This document shows, piece by piece, positions 1-10,089 of a stretch of 64,000 bases of DNA. Source of the DNA: Alphaproteobacteria bacterium. Its GTDB lineage: Bacteria; Pseudomonadota; Alphaproteobacteria; GCA-2731375. A program made the translations under genes and the position numbers. The notes below the pieces were generated by a model. It was given only the letters and a program-made list of their open reading frames with translations, did no database searches and had not been told where the DNA came from. How positions within the stretch are numbered: position 1 is the stretch's first letter; each line of letters begins with the position of its first letter. The stretch spans positions 186,001-250,000 of the forward strand of contig JADHTB010000004.1 in the NCBI GenBank assembly GCA_016776605.1, given 5' to 3'.

Positions 1-1085
1 CCGGTGTCATCGCCCCCAATGCCGCGGCCTGGGAACAGCAACGCTGTTTGCCGCCCGAAGGTATCCGCCCTGCCGCGCAGGCCGGCCTGACCGGCTTGCT
101 GTTGACCGAGGCCGAGGGCGGTCATGGCCTGTCGAAAACCGCCATGGCGCGGGTCATGGAAGAATTATCCATGGCTGACATGGCCTATGCCTTCGTCCTG
201 GTGGTGCATAACAATTTCATGAACGCCATCGCCCAGGCCGGCAGTCAGGCACAGCGGGAACGCTATCTGCCGGACATGCTTTCGGGCGAATGTCTGGGCG
301 CGTTCCTGCTGACGGAGCCGCAAAGCGGCTCGGACGCCGCCAATGTGACGACCACGGCGCGGCGGGATGACGGCGGTTGGATCCTCAATGGCGCCAAGGC
401 CTGGATCACCTCCGCCGCCAGCGCCGATCTGCTCAGCGTTTATGCCCAGACCGATGCCGCGCAAGGCTGGCGCGGTATCGCGACTTTCCTGATCGCGGCT
501 GATCATCCCGGCGTCATTCGCGAGGCGCCCTATAGCACCATGGGCGCCCATGTCATGGGCACCGGGGGCTTTCGTTTCGAGGATTGCAGGCTCTCTGACG
601 ACGCGGTCCTATTTCCACCCGGCGAAGGTTTCAAAGGCGCCATGGCCGGCATCGATCTGGCCCGCGCCAACGTTGCCGCCATGTGCTGTGGCATGATGGC
701 CAACAGCCTGGACGTCGCCCTGGCCTATGCCGCAAACCGGCGGGCGTTCGGGCAACGGGTGCTGGATTTTCAGGGCCTGCAATGGCAATTGGCCGACGTG
801 GCCACGGATCTACACGCCGCCCGCCTGATGGCCTATACGGCGACGCGGGCCATTGATGCCGGAGAGCAGGCGGCAATTCCCGCGGCGCATGCCAAGAAAT
901 TCGCCACCCGCGCGGCATTAAAAGGCATCGCAGATTGCATGCAGGTCATGGGGGCGGACGGCTACAAGCACGATTTTCCCCTGGCCCGGCATCTGGCCTG
1001 CGCCAAAATGGCCCACTACATCGACGGCACCACGGAAATTCAGAACGTGGTGATCAGCCGGGATCTGCTGCGGCGCGTCGAATAG
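1..1085 (+). CDS. acyl-CoA dehydrogenase, 5' end cut by the window
   Basis: FAD-dependent oxidation of an acyl-CoA to the enoyl-CoA. The reading frame is open from base 3 (coding G-V-I-A-P-N), so the true start lies upstream and an N-terminal helical part is missing. The central beta-domain signature is visible (LLTEPQSGSDAANV, then GWILNGAKAWITSA), followed by the C-terminal helical domain with RRAFGQRVLDFQGLQ and the closing HYIDGTTEIQN segment. In classical family members the catalytic base is Glu in YEGT; here the aligned residue is Asp (IDGT). The substrate cannot be assigned. It is followed after 22 nt by a HAD hydrolase on the same strand. Confidence 0.93.
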   Translation, partial: GVIAPNAAAWEQQRCLPPEGIRPAAQAGLTGLLLTEAEGGHGLSKTAMARVMEELSMADMAYAFVLVVHNNFMNAIAQAGSQAQRERYLPDMLSGECLGAFLLTEPQSGSDAANVTTTARRDDGGWILNGAKAWITSAASADLLSVYAQTDAAQGWRGIATFLIAADHPGVIREAPYSTMGAHVMGTGGFRFEDCRLSDDAVLFPPGEGFKGAMAGIDLARANVAAMCCGMMANSLDVALAYAANRRAFGQRVLDFQGLQWQLADVATDLHAARLMAYTATRAIDAGEQAAIPAAHAKKFATRAALKGIADCMQVMGADGYKHDFPLARHLACAKMAHYIDGTTEIQNVVISRDLLRRVE

Positions 1086-1107
1086 TACAAATGATAAGGA
1101 GAGTGTG

Positions 1108-1821
1108 ATGCAGGGTATCAAGGCGCTGACGTTCGATACGGGCGGCACGATTCTGGATTGGCATACAGGCATCGGCCGGGCACTGGCGGCGGCTGGTGGG
1201 CGCCATGGGTTGGAGCGGGATTGGCCCGCGATCGCCAACGATTATCGGGCCCGGTCATTGAAGGCGATGGTCAATACAGGTGCCGATGGGCCTGCGACCT
1301 ATAACATCGATGACGTGCATCGGCGGATGCTGGGCGAGGTGATCGGTGAATATGACCTCGGCGTCTTTACCGACAGCGACCGCGAGGCAATCTGGCGCGC
1401 CTGGCACGAATTGGATTGCTGGCCCGACTTTCCGGCTTCGCTGGCCAAATTGCGCGAAAAATTCGTCGTCGCCTCGTTCACTATCCTAAGCGTTTCGCTT
1501 ATCGTCGATACCGCGCGACGCAACGGCCTCTCCTGGGATGCGGTGATTTCCTGTGAGATGATAGGCAAATACAAAATCCTGCCCGAAGCCTATTTGCAGG
1601 CGGCCAAATGGCTGGCGTTGCAGCCCGGTGAAATCCTGATGGTGGCCTGCCACAACGTCGATCTGAACGCGGCCCGGGACGTCGGTTTTAAGTCCGCCTT
1701 TGTCCGCCGCCCCGACGAATGGGGCGCCGCCGGCCCGCCTGATCCGACCCCGTCACCGCACCACAACATCATCGCCGACGATTTCCCCGATCTGGCACAG
1801 CAACTGGGCCTTGAGGTCTGA
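1108..1821 (+). CDS. HAD-superfamily hydrolase, 2-haloacid dehalogenase-like
   Basis: Predicted 237-aa soluble hydrolase of the haloacid dehalogenase superfamily. Motif I is near the N-terminus as TFDTGGTILDW, with the nucleophilic Asp. The late motif MVACHNVDLNAARDVGFKS and the FVRRPDEWG tail resemble type II 2-haloacid dehalogenases. The ATG at 1108 is preferred over the GTG at 1105 because the AAGGAG upstream is then at normal spacing. The second acidic residue of motif I (DxD) is Gly, as in dehalogenases rather than phosphatases. It may be co-transcribed with the upstream acyl-CoA dehydrogenase. Substrate unknown. Confidence 0.85.
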   Translation: MQGIKALTFDTGGTILDWHTGIGRALAAAGGRHGLERDWPAIANDYRARSLKAMVNTGADGPATYNIDDVHRRMLGEVIGEYDLGVFTDSDREAIWRAWHELDCWPDFPASLAKLREKFVVASFTILSVSLIVDTARRNGLSWDAVISCEMIGKYKILPEAYLQAAKWLALQPGEILMVACHNVDLNAARDVGFKSAFVRRPDEWGAAGPPDPTPSPHHNIIADDFPDLAQQLGLEV

Positions 1822-1827
1822 AGGCAC

Positions 1828-3489
1828 CTATGGCAGGGGCAGGCGGACGGTAAATCGGGCGCCCTGAATGGCGCCGTCGGGGCCAAAGCGATTTTCCGCC
1901 GTGATGGTGCCGCCATGCGCGTCGATGATTTGCCGGCTGATGGAAAGGCCCAGGCCGGAATGCTGGCCAAAGGCCTCGCCGGTCGGACGGTGGCTGTAAA
2001 AACGTCGAAAGATCGCATCTTCCTGACCGGGAGGAATGCCGGGACCATCATCTTCCACCACCAGTTCCGCCGCATCGCCCCGCTGTTGCAGGGACAGCCT
2101 GATGGTCCCGTTGGCTGGCGAAAACGACAAGGCATTGCCGACCATATTATCGACCACCTGGCCCAGACGGCTGGGCAGGCCATCGACGATAATCGTGGCG
2201 TCCGGGTCGAACTGCAATTCGAACCTGGGTCCCGGCGCCCCCGACGCCGGTTGCCGCATCGACAGCAAAGTCTGCAGCAGGGTCACCAGATTGACCGGTT
2301 CCGATTCTTCCCGCGCCAATTCCGCATCGACCCGGCTGGCGTTAGAGATATCGCTGATCAGGCGGTCCATGCGGCTGACGTCGTGAGCCATGACCGCCAT
2401 CAGGCGTTTCTTTTGCGCCGGGTCATCGGTACGGTCCATCGATTCGAGGGCGCTGCGCAACGATGTCAGAGGGTTCTTAATTTCGTGGGCCACATCCGCC
2501 GCGAATATCTCGATGGCATCCAGGCGTCCGTACAGTGCCTCCATCATTTCATGCAGATCGACGCTCAAATCGCCAATTTCATCGCGGCGGTGGCTAAGGT
2601 TCGGAATCTCGACCCGCCGGCCCCGCCAGCGCCGCACCCGGTCGGCGGCGGCGGCCAGACGGCGCACTGGCCCCGCGATCGTGCCGGCCAGAAAAATCGA
2701 CATCAGCACCGTGACGGCCAAAGCCAGTGCCGAGGCCCGCAGTATGGCCAGCCGGGCGTGGCGCACGCCTTCCTCGATCTCGGCACTGTCGATGGAGAGC
2801 AGCAGGGCGCCAACCACGCGGCGCAATTGCTGCACGGGCACCGCCACGGTCAGGATCAGGGTCTCGTCCTTCAACATCCGAATAGCACCACCAACCTCGC
2901 CACCCAGCGCGACGGTCAACTCCGGGTAATCAACCAGGCCGTTGCCCAAGCGTTCATAATAGGGAGGGAAATCGGGGCCCCTGGGCAGACGCGGCAACAA
3001 CCAGTCATAGACCCGGTTGAAAAAAGACATAACGTGGTCCGAGGGGTCGGCGGGGGGCAGATAACGCAACTGCACTTGCCGGCCGGCACCGACCAGTTCC
3101 CGCGAGTCCGCCAACATGCCGCCACTGGGCAGATACAATCGGGCCCGCGTCCGGGTTGGCGCGACCAGGCGGCGGATGATACGGGCTGAAACCTCCCCTG
3201 CCAGACGGCGGCTGTCCTCGGGGCCCGCCAGGGCGCTTTCCCCCAAGGCGCCGGCGATCACTTCCGCCTGGCTTTGCATGGCCGCGATCTTGGCATCCAA
3301 CAAGCCGTCGCGGTATTGATCGAGATAGAAAATGCCGCCGACCAGAACACCAAGGGCCAATACGTTCGGCGCCAGAATGCGCAATGTAAGGGTGGAAAAC
3401 CGCCGCCGCCGCGGCCTTCCCATACCCGAAAGGCGCATTTGCGTCGGCCCGGCCGGGCGCGGGCCGGGCTGGCCAAGTTGACTTACCAC
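1828..3489 (-). CDS. chvG: ChvG-type membrane sensor histidine kinase
   Basis: 553-aa sensor kinase paired with the ChvI-like regulator just upstream on the same strand. It has an Arg-rich cytoplasmic N-terminus, a first membrane helix at about 36-56, a periplasmic stimulus-sensing domain, a second helix at about 245-270, HAMP, a dimerisation domain with phospho-acceptor His at about 335 (AADVAHEIKNPLTSLRS), and an ATPase domain with N-box NMVGNALSFSP and G-box GPGIPPG. In Alphaproteobacteria ChvG senses acid or envelope conditions and controls envelope and carbon-metabolism genes. The neighbourhood (chvI, pckA, hprK and PTS genes within 10 kb) supports the assignment. It converges closely with the HAD hydrolase, with 6 nt between stops. 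Confidence 0.93.
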   Translation of the reverse strand: MVSQLGQPGPRPAGPTQMRLSGMGRPRRRRFSTLTLRILAPNVLALGVLVGGIFYLDQYRDGLLDAKIAAMQSQAEVIAGALGESALAGPEDSRRLAGEVSARIIRRLVAPTRTRARLYLPSGGMLADSRELVGAGRQVQLRYLPPADPSDHVMSFFNRVYDWLLPRLPRGPDFPPYYERLGNGLVDYPELTVALGGEVGGAIRMLKDETLILTVAVPVQQLRRVVGALLLSIDSAEIEEGVRHARLAILRASALALAVTVLMSIFLAGTIAGPVRRLAAAADRVRRWRGRRVEIPNLSHRRDEIGDLSVDLHEMMEALYGRLDAIEIFAADVAHEIKNPLTSLRSALESMDRTDDPAQKKRLMAVMAHDVSRMDRLISDISNASRVDAELAREESEPVNLVTLLQTLLSMRQPASGAPGPRFELQFDPDATIIVDGLPSRLGQVVDNMVGNALSFSPANGTIRLSLQQRGDAAELVVEDDGPGIPPGQEDAIFRRFYSHRPTGEAFGQHSGLGLSISRQIIDAHGGTITAENRFGPDGAIQGARFTVRLPLP

Positions 3490-3555
3490 CGCACCCCTCC
3501 CGCCCTCTGGCCGTTTCGATGTTTTTCGGATGGCCCAGCCAAATGCAAAAACACC

Positions 3556-4251
3556 CTATTCCTGGAAACGATAACCCAGACCATACAGGGTTTCGATGCC
3601 GGAAAATTCCTTGTCCACCGCCTTGAGCTTGCGGCGCAGGCGTTTGATGTGCGAATCGATGGTGCGGTCATCCACGTAGATATTGTCGCCATAGGCCGCA
3701 TCCATCAACTGATCCCTGCTTTTCACGTGGCCAAGGTGCTTGACCAGGGCCTGTAGCAGCAAAAACTCGGTCACCGTCAATTGCACCTGATTGCCACGCC
3801 AGGCGCATTCGTGGCGGACCGGGTCCAGGCGCAAATCCCCCCGGATTAATAACGCGCTGTCATCACTATTGCCCGCCTGTCCGGCGGTTTCGCTCCGGCG
3901 CAGGACGGCACGAATACGTTCGATCAACAAGCGTTGGGAAAACGGCTTCCGGATGTAATCGTCGGCACCCATTTTCAGGCCCAGCATTTCGTCGATTTCT
4001 TCGTCCTTGGAGGTCAGGAATATCACCGGCACCGCGGATACCCGGCGCAATCTGTTCAACAATTCCATGCCGTCCATACCGGGCATCTTGATATCCAGCA
4101 CGGCCAAATCCGGCTGCCGCGCCATCATCGCCTCCAGCGCCACCGCGCCATCCGTATAGGTCGAGACCTTGTAGCCCTCGGCTTCCAGAGCAATGGAAAC
4201 AGAGGTCAAAATATTCCGGTCGTCATCGACCAAGGTAATGGCCGCGGGCAT
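3556..4251 (-). CDS. chvI: ChvI-type response regulator, OmpR family
   Basis: 231-aa DNA-binding response regulator: receiver domain with acidic pocket LVDDDRN, phospho-acceptor Asp53 ([13 protein letters not shown]) and Lys in IRKPF, then a winged-helix domain ending LYGLGYRF. Start placed at 4251 because AAGGA sits 6 nt upstream; the in-frame ATG 27 nt further upstream has no ribosome site. It probably receives phosphate from the ChvG kinase encoded 66 nt downstream. ChvI regulators act on envelope, acid-response and central-carbon genes in Alphaproteobacteria. Confidence 0.93.
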   Translation of the reverse strand: MPAAITLVDDDRNILTSVSIALEAEGYKVSTYTDGAVALEAMMARQPDLAVLDIKMPGMDGMELLNRLRRVSAVPVIFLTSKDEEIDEMLGLKMGADDYIRKPFSQRLLIERIRAVLRRSETAGQAGNSDDSALLIRGDLRLDPVRHECAWRGNQVQLTVTEFLLLQALVKHLGHVKSRDQLMDAAYGDNIYVDDRTIDSHIKRLRRKLKAVDKEFSGIETLYGLGYRFQE

Positions 4252-4350
4252 GGCGTATCCTTTCGTCCAGCTCCTCATGTAGGCGGTTTATACATTTAGT
4301 GCCAGGAATCGCCGCCATTGCGGCCACATTGTGACCATATCAAGGCAGGA

Positions 4351-5727
4351 TTAAAGACGTTTAATAGGCCGTTTCGCAATGATGTGGAAGCGGACCGCCA
4401 GCAGGATGGCGGCCAGGGTGACGCCGCAAAAGGTGCCCAGCATCAGTCCCGGCGTACCCAGGCCGGCCCAAATGGCAAATCCACCCGCCGCCGGCACCAT
4501 AACCAGAACGAACGAGCAAAGATGCAGGGCCGAAGGCACCCAGACATCCCCCGCACCCCGCAATGCCCCCATCAATACACCCTGGGCGCCGTCGCTGATC
4601 AGGGTCGCGGCGGCGACCAGCAAGGTCGGCACGACGATGGCCAGCAAGGCCGGGTCCTGAGTGAAAATTCGGCCCAAAAATCCCGGAAAAATTGCCATGA
4701 TCACTGCCAAGGAGGCCATGAAGACGGCGATGGTAAACAACCCGGCCCAGCCCGAGAGGGCCATTTGCCGCGGATCCTGCCGGCCGATGGCAAGGCCTAC
4801 GTGCACCGCCGTCGCCGTGCCCACGCCGATGGCCCCCATAAAGGAAAAGGCAACCAGGTTCATAACAATCTGAAAGGCCCCGACCGCATGCACGCCCAGC
4901 AATCCGGCGAACAGGGTCAGGGCGGAAAAGGCCCCGGATTCGAGACCCTGCGCCAAGCCCAGGGGATAGCCCAGGCGGCGCAGTTTACGGGCCACGGCCC
5001 GGCCCTGATGCATGGGCCCCGCGACGTTGTAGCGGGCCGCATCGGGCATGGCAAAGATGTAGATGACGGCAGCCACGGCGATCAGCCAGCGTACCAGGGT
5101 GGTGGCCCAGGCAGCGCCCTCGGCGCCGCCGGCGTCAAAACCAAAATGGCCCCCGATCAACAGCCAATTCAGACCGACGTTGACAAGATTGGCGGCGATC
5201 ATGATCACCAGGCCCGGCATTGGGCGGCCAATGGACTCGAGAAACAGGATCGAGGCGGCAAAAACCAGTTGGCCGGGCAGACCCAGGTTCAGAATGGCCA
5301 GAACACCGCCGGCCCCCGCCGCCAGGGCCGGGTCCTGTCCCAGGACCAGGTAGATCGGCGTACCGGCCAGGGCCAGAAGCGCGAACAGGGCGCCCAAGGC
5401 CAGCGCCTGCAACGCCGCCACCCGCCAGATCACGCCACATTCGGCCAGCGCCCCGGCGCCAACCGCCTGGGCGCACAGCACCGCCGTTCCCACCAGCATG
5501 CCGATGCCGATTAACATACAGACCATGTGCACCGCATGGCCCAGGCCATAAAATGCCAGCTCCGTACTGCTGGCATGGCCGGTCATGGCCGTATCGACCA
5601 TGATCAGAATCAACATGCCGGTCCGCGCGGCGGCTACCGGCATGGCCAGTCTGGCGATGGCGCGCACGCGGGCCGCGAAATCGGCGGCCAGGCCCCGGCG
5701 GGGCATGATCGGTGTTGAGGTATTCAT
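4351..5727 (-). CDS. MATE-family multidrug/cation efflux transporter
   Basis: 458-aa polytopic inner-membrane protein with about 12 hydrophobic helices in two pseudo-repeated halves, typical of Na+- or H+-coupled MATE exporters. Recognisable segments are MLILIMVDTAMTGHASS near the N-terminus and ANLVNVGLNWLLIGG in the first half. The ATG at 5727 (MNTSTPIM) is preferred; a 49-residue in-frame extension upstream is hydrophilic, not MATE-like, and would overlap the divergent flavoprotein gene. Substrate unknown. It lies between chvI and the divergent HugZ-like gene, with a shared intergenic region of about 125 bp. Confidence 0.88.
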   Translation of the reverse strand: MNTSTPIMPRRGLAADFAARVRAIARLAMPVAAARTGMLILIMVDTAMTGHASSTELAFYGLGHAVHMVCMLIGIGMLVGTAVLCAQAVGAGALAECGVIWRVAALQALALGALFALLALAGTPIYLVLGQDPALAAGAGGVLAILNLGLPGQLVFAASILFLESIGRPMPGLVIMIAANLVNVGLNWLLIGGHFGFDAGGAEGAAWATTLVRWLIAVAAVIYIFAMPDAARYNVAGPMHQGRAVARKLRRLGYPLGLAQGLESGAFSALTLFAGLLGVHAVGAFQIVMNLVAFSFMGAIGVGTATAVHVGLAIGRQDPRQMALSGWAGLFTIAVFMASLAVIMAIFPGFLGRIFTQDPALLAIVVPTLLVAAATLISDGAQGVLMGALRGAGDVWVPSALHLCSFVLVMVPAAGGFAIWAGLGTPGLMLGTFCGVTLAAILLAVRFHIIAKRPIKRL

Positions 5728-5852
5728 TGCCTCGCCAGGTTTTTCAAAAATCGCGCAGGCGATTCGATTTGATAAAAAATTGCTCTGGCATCGGAATGAT
5801 GCCGGATTTGCTCTATATTCGGCTTTCGCCGGAATAGCCATGGAACAATCAT

Positions 5853-6587
5853 ATGACCCAATCCAGCCCGTCAACCGGCGCCCTGGCCCGCAATCTGATG
5901 CGGGCCCATGATTGGGCGGCGCTGGGCACTATCATGCCCGATGACGGCCATCCTTATGCCTCGTTGGTATTGGTGGCGGCGGATTATGACGCCTCGCCCA
6001 TCCTGCTGCTTTCCGACCTGGCGGAACACGCCCGCAATATCGCCGCCGACAACCGGGTCTCGCTGTTATTTGATGGCACCCGAAATTTGCCGTCCCCCCT
6101 GACGGGCGCGCGGGTCAGCGTACAAGGCCGGGCCGTGCGGAGCGATGACGGACACCTGCGCCGACGTTTTCTGGCCCGGCATGGGGATGCCACCGGTTAT
6201 GCGGATTTCGCCGATTTCGCCTTCTATCAAGTAATCGTGGAGCGCGGCCATCTGGTGGCGGGGTTCGGCAGGATTGAATGGCTCGACAAGGGCGCGTTGC
6301 TCTATCTGGATTCTGGCATTCAGGATTCGGGCATCGACGGGATGCGATCCTGGGAGGCCAGCGCGGTCAGCCATATGAACCAGGATCACGGCGACGCCAT
6401 CCAACATTACGCGCAAAATCTGCTGGGGGCTAAGGAAGCGGGCTGGATCATGACGGGATGCGATCCGGAAGGGTGCGATTTGCGCCGGGAGGGCCAGGTG
6501 CTGCGGCTGGAGTTTTCCGCCCCGGCGAACGATGCCGATTCGTTGCGGCAACAACTTGTGGCCCTGGCCCGGGCCGCCCACGGATAA
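5853..6587 (+). CDS. HugZ-like pyridoxamine-5'-phosphate-oxidase-fold protein with DUF2470 tail
   Basis: 244-aa protein with an N-terminal split-barrel FMN/heme-binding fold (WAALGTIMPDDGHPYASLV, then LLLSDLAEHARNIAADNRVSLL) and a C-terminal domain starting around SAVSHMNQDHGDAIQHYA, the DUF2470 module seen in HugZ-type heme-degrading proteins. A role in heme oxygenation or in FMN-dependent reduction is possible; the sequence does not settle which. It is divergent from the MATE gene and ends 264 bp before pckA. A hairpin at about 6604-6628 follows the stop and could terminate transcription, although no T-run follows it. Confidence 0.82.
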   Translation: MTQSSPSTGALARNLMRAHDWAALGTIMPDDGHPYASLVLVAADYDASPILLLSDLAEHARNIAADNRVSLLFDGTRNLPSPLTGARVSVQGRAVRSDDGHLRRRFLARHGDATGYADFADFAFYQVIVERGHLVAGFGRIEWLDKGALLYLDSGIQDSGIDGMRSWEASAVSHMNQDHGDAIQHYAQNLLGAKEAGWIMTGCDPEGCDLRREGQVLRLEFSAPANDADSLRQQLVALARAAHG

Positions 6588-6851
6588 GCGCCACGCCACA
6601 CACAAGCCGCCAGCCGGATGGCAGGCTTCTGCGCCAGATTGACGCATCGGGGCCTGCGGGGCATCTTAGGGGTTCCTTTTATTGTCACATCAGCCATTGC
6701 CTTATTGCCACACTGGCCGTTGCCCCTTATCTTTGCGATGGGGCGTATATGACAGAGGCTGGCGCGTTGGCGCCATCATTGTAATCAGTTCGGCACATAG
6801 GTCTGTTGGTTTCGCGCCGGTGGGCGTTTTGTCGTCTCTCAGGAGAGTGTA

Positions 6852-8459
6852 GTGAGGCAAATTGGAGCTAACGTCAGCCGACACGGGCTTGACACGCTGG
6901 GCATTGTGAATTCCGGCACACAATTTTGGAATTTAGAGACCCCCGCGCTTTGCGAAATGGCGCTGGTCAGCGGCGAGGCGGTGTTGAGCCAGGGTGGCGC
7001 CCTGGTTTGCCTGACCGGTGTTCATACGGGCCGTTCCGCCAATGACAAGTTCATTGTACGCGAGGCTGTTAACGAGGGCGACATCGATTGGGGCGCGGTA
7101 AACAAGCCAATTGAGCCCGACGAATTCGACGCCGTCCTAAAGGCGCAGCTGGCGCATTACCAGGGCCGGGATCTGCATGTACAGGATGTCTGGGCCGGCG
7201 CTGATAAAAATCATCGCCTGGGCGTACGTGTCATCACGGAACAGGCTTGGCATACCTTGTTCGCCCGCAATATGTTTATCCAGCCCACGGCGGACGAATT
7301 GGCGCACTTCCAACCCCAGTTCACCATTTTGCATGCGCCCGAGCTAGAGGCGCCAGCGGACACGGCGGGGCTGCGCTCCGGCACCTATATCCTGGCCTCG
7401 TTCGACCGGCGGATGGTGATCATCGGTGGCACTTCCTATGCCGGCGAAATCAAAAAATCCGTGTTCTCAATTCTGAATTACATGTTGCCGGCCCAGGATG
7501 TCCTGCCCATGCATTGTTCCGTCAATGTCGGCACGGATGGCGGATCGGCAATCTTTTTTGGTTTGTCCGGCACCGGCAAGACCACATTGTCGGCTGATCC
7601 CAAACGGAAACTGGTCGGGGATGACGAACATGGCTGGGGCGCGAATGGCCTGTTCAATTTTGAAGGCGGTTGCTACGCGAAAGTGATCAATTTATCGGCC
7701 GAGGCGGAGCCTGAGATTTTCGCCACCACCCGGCGCTTTGGCACGGTCCTGGAAAATGTCGTGATGGATCCCGACACCCGGATCCTGGACCTCAACGACG
7801 GCAGCCTGACGGAAAACACCCGGGCCTCCTATCCCCTGGACTTTATTCCCAATATCTCGACCAGCGGCACCGCCGGCCATCCACGCAACGTGGTGATGTT
7901 GACGGCGGATGCCTTTGGTGTGTTACCCCCCCTGTCGCGGCTGACGCCGGAACAGGCCATGTATCACTTCCTCTCGGGCTATACGGCAAAGGTCGCGGGC
8001 ACCGAAAAAGGCCTGGGCAGCGAGCCGCAGGCGACATTTTCCACCTGTTTCGGCGCCCCTTTCATGCCGCGCCATCCGACCGTCTATGGCAACATGCTAC
8101 GCGACCGTATCGCCCAGCACGGCGTCAATTGCTGGCTGGTTAACACCGGTTGGACCGGGGGTATTTATGGCACCGGCTATCGCATGCCGATTCAGCATAC
8201 CCGGGCCCTGTTGAGCGCGGCGCTGGAAGGCCAGTTGGACGACGTGCCGTTCCGCGAGGACGAAAATTTTGGCCTGATGGTGCCAGAGTCCTGCCCCGGC
8301 GTACCTAGTGAAATTCTCAATCCGCGCGGCACCTGGGCCGACGGCGCCGCCTACGATGTGCAAGCCCAGAACCTGGTTGCCCGCTTCCGCGAGAATTTTG
8401 CCCAGTACGAAACTCATGTGGATGACAGCGTCAGGAGTGCGGCGCCAAAGGCAGCCTGA
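6852..8459 (+). CDS. pckA: phosphoenolpyruvate carboxykinase (ATP)
   Basis: 535-aa gluconeogenic enzyme converting oxaloacetate plus ATP to PEP, CO2 and ADP. Key motifs: TGRSANDKF substrate loop near residue 60, P-loop [11 protein letters not shown] at about 236-246, metal/substrate site [17 protein letters not shown], and [11 protein letters not shown]. The length matches the ATP-dependent family. Start is GTG at 6852 with AGGAGA about 7 nt upstream. In Alphaproteobacteria pckA commonly lies beside chvI and is regulated by the ChvGI system; here a MATE and a HugZ-like gene separate them. Confidence 0.97.
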   Translation: MRQIGANVSRHGLDTLGIVNSGTQFWNLETPALCEMALVSGEAVLSQGGALVCLTGVHTGRSANDKFIVREAVNEGDIDWGAVNKPIEPDEFDAVLKAQLAHYQGRDLHVQDVWAGADKNHRLGVRVITEQAWHTLFARNMFIQPTADELAHFQPQFTILHAPELEAPADTAGLRSGTYILASFDRRMVIIGGTSYAGEIKKSVFSILNYMLPAQDVLPMHCSVNVGTDGGSAIFFGLSGTGKTTLSADPKRKLVGDDEHGWGANGLFNFEGGCYAKVINLSAEAEPEIFATTRRFGTVLENVVMDPDTRILDLNDGSLTENTRASYPLDFIPNISTSGTAGHPRNVVMLTADAFGVLPPLSRLTPEQAMYHFLSGYTAKVAGTEKGLGSEPQATFSTCFGAPFMPRHPTVYGNMLRDRIAQHGVNCWLVNTGWTGGIYGTGYRMPIQHTRALLSAALEGQLDDVPFREDENFGLMVPESCPGVPSEILNPRGTWADGAAYDVQAQNLVARFRENFAQYETHVDDSVRSAAPKAA

Positions 8460-8603
8460 CGGCGGCTAGCCGGGTGTGGCCATCTGCCACATAGGTGGCG
8501 GCTGTCATTGCATTTATTTTTCGCTCGTTAAGTCGCAGGCGCCGGATTCCCGCAGGTGTTGTTTGGGGTTGCCGGGGGAAATAGGCGCGGGGGCGCAAGC
8601 GTT

Positions 8604-10082
8604 ATGTATAAAGAGACATTGAGCAAGGATCTGGCCAAGTTTGACCGGATTGGCGCCGCTACGCTGGAACATGCCCGGCCCGTTACCAAATTGGGTCTGG
8701 GACTGTTATTTCTGTTGATCGTATGGGTTGGCGTGACGATTGCCAATCCCGACGGGGAACAGCGCATCGTCGTGATCATTGCGGGCATCATCGGCGGCTA
8801 TATGGCGCTGAATATTGGCGCCAATGACGTGGCCAATAATGTTGGCGCGGCGGTCGGGTCCCGCGCCTTGACCATGGTGGGTGCGCTTATCATTGCCTCC
8901 ATCTTCGAGGCCATGGGTGCCATCGTCGCGGGCGGCGACGTGGTCAGCACCATTTCCAAGGGTATCATCGCCCCGTCCGACTTCCCCAATTCCGATATGT
9001 TCATCTGGTGCATGCTGTCCGCCCTGCTGGCGGCGGCCTTGTGGGTCAATATCGCGACCATGCTGAATGCGCCGGTTTCGACCACCCATGCCATTGTCGG
9101 CGGCGTGATCGGGGCCGGCATCGCCGCGGTCGGCTTCAGCGTCGTCAACTGGCCGACGATGGGTTTGATCGCGGCTTCGTGGGTGATCTCGCCTCTCTTG
9201 GGCGGGGTTATCGCAGCGGTCTTCCTGGCTTTCATCAAGGCCAATATCATCTATCGCGATGACAAGATCGCCGGCGCAAAACGCTGGGTGCCGGTCCTGG
9301 TGGCCCTGATGGCCGGTGTGTTTTCCGCCTATCTGGTCATGAAGGGCCTGAAACGCGTCTGGCGGCCCGATCCCTGGATGATCGCCGCAATCGGCGTGGC
9401 GATTTTTGCCCTGGCCTATGCCATCATCAATCCGTTGGTCCGCAGGCAGGCCGAAGGCATGGAGAACCGAAATAAATCCGTGCGTTCCTTATTTACCATT
9501 CCCTTGATCTGTTCCGCCGCCCTGTTGTCCTTTGCCCATGGTTCCAACGACGTGGCGAATGCCGTCGGCCCCCTGGCCGCCATTGTCGGCGCCGCGGAAA
9601 CCGGGCATGTAGCGGCAAAAGTGGAAATCCCGCTATGGGTCATGTTCATCGGTGCGGCCGGCATATCGGCGGGTCTGCTGTTGTTCGGACCCAAGCTGAT
9701 ACGCACCGTCGGTCAGCAAATCACCCGGATGAATCCGATGCGGGCCTATTGCGTGGCCCTGTCGGCGGCGATCACCGTCATCATCGCATCAGCCCTGGGA
9801 TTGCCCGTCAGTTCCACCCATATCGCCGTTGGCGCGGTGTTCGGCGTGGGTTTTTTCCGGGAATGGCATACCGCCCGGCGCACCCACATAAATCACGGCC
9901 GCTATGATGGCGCGGGCAAACCGACCGGTGGCGAGGATCAGGTGGCGCGCGCGCAGCGGCGCAAGCTGGTTCGGCGCTCGCACCTGCTCTCCATCGCGGC
10001 CGCCTGGGTCATCACCGTGCCTGCCTCCGCCGCCCTTGCGGGAACCATCTTCTGGATTTTACAGACCGTCCGGAGCTTCTAG
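8604..10082 (+). CDS. pit: Pit-family inorganic phosphate transporter
   Basis: 492-aa inner-membrane permease of the low-affinity phosphate:H+ symporter family. The two Pit signature repeats are present: IGANDVANNVGAAVGSRAL in the first half and FAHGSNDVANAVGPLAAIVG in the second, each followed by a conserved SSTH/STTHAI segment. About ten hydrophobic helices flank a short cytoplasmic loop. Start chosen at ATG 8604 (MYKETLSKDL); 16 further residues are open upstream but lack a ribosome site. No PhoU/DUF47 partner gene is adjacent. It is convergent with the dienelactone hydrolase, with 7 nt between stops. Confidence 0.93.
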   Translation: MYKETLSKDLAKFDRIGAATLEHARPVTKLGLGLLFLLIVWVGVTIANPDGEQRIVVIIAGIIGGYMALNIGANDVANNVGAAVGSRALTMVGALIIASIFEAMGAIVAGGDVVSTISKGIIAPSDFPNSDMFIWCMLSALLAAALWVNIATMLNAPVSTTHAIVGGVIGAGIAAVGFSVVNWPTMGLIAASWVISPLLGGVIAAVFLAFIKANIIYRDDKIAGAKRWVPVLVALMAGVFSAYLVMKGLKRVWRPDPWMIAAIGVAIFALAYAIINPLVRRQAEGMENRNKSVRSLFTIPLICSAALLSFAHGSNDVANAVGPLAAIVGAAETGHVAAKVEIPLWVMFIGAAGISAGLLLFGPKLIRTVGQQITRMNPMRAYCVALSAAITVIIASALGLPVSSTHIAVGAVFGVGFFREWHTARRTHINHGRYDGAGKPTGGEDQVARAQRRKLVRRSHLLSIAAAWVITVPASAALAGTIFWILQTVRSF

Positions 10083-10089
10083 CAGCCTG

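Noticed and set aside
1915..3189. A 424-codon open frame opposite chvG
   Set aside because: It runs antisense to a clear histidine kinase, has low-complexity Gln/Arg/His composition and no domain; it is a GC-codon shadow.
4318..5514. A 398-codon open frame opposite the MATE gene
   Set aside because: Antisense to twelve membrane helices; composition is Gly/Gln/His-rich with no motif.
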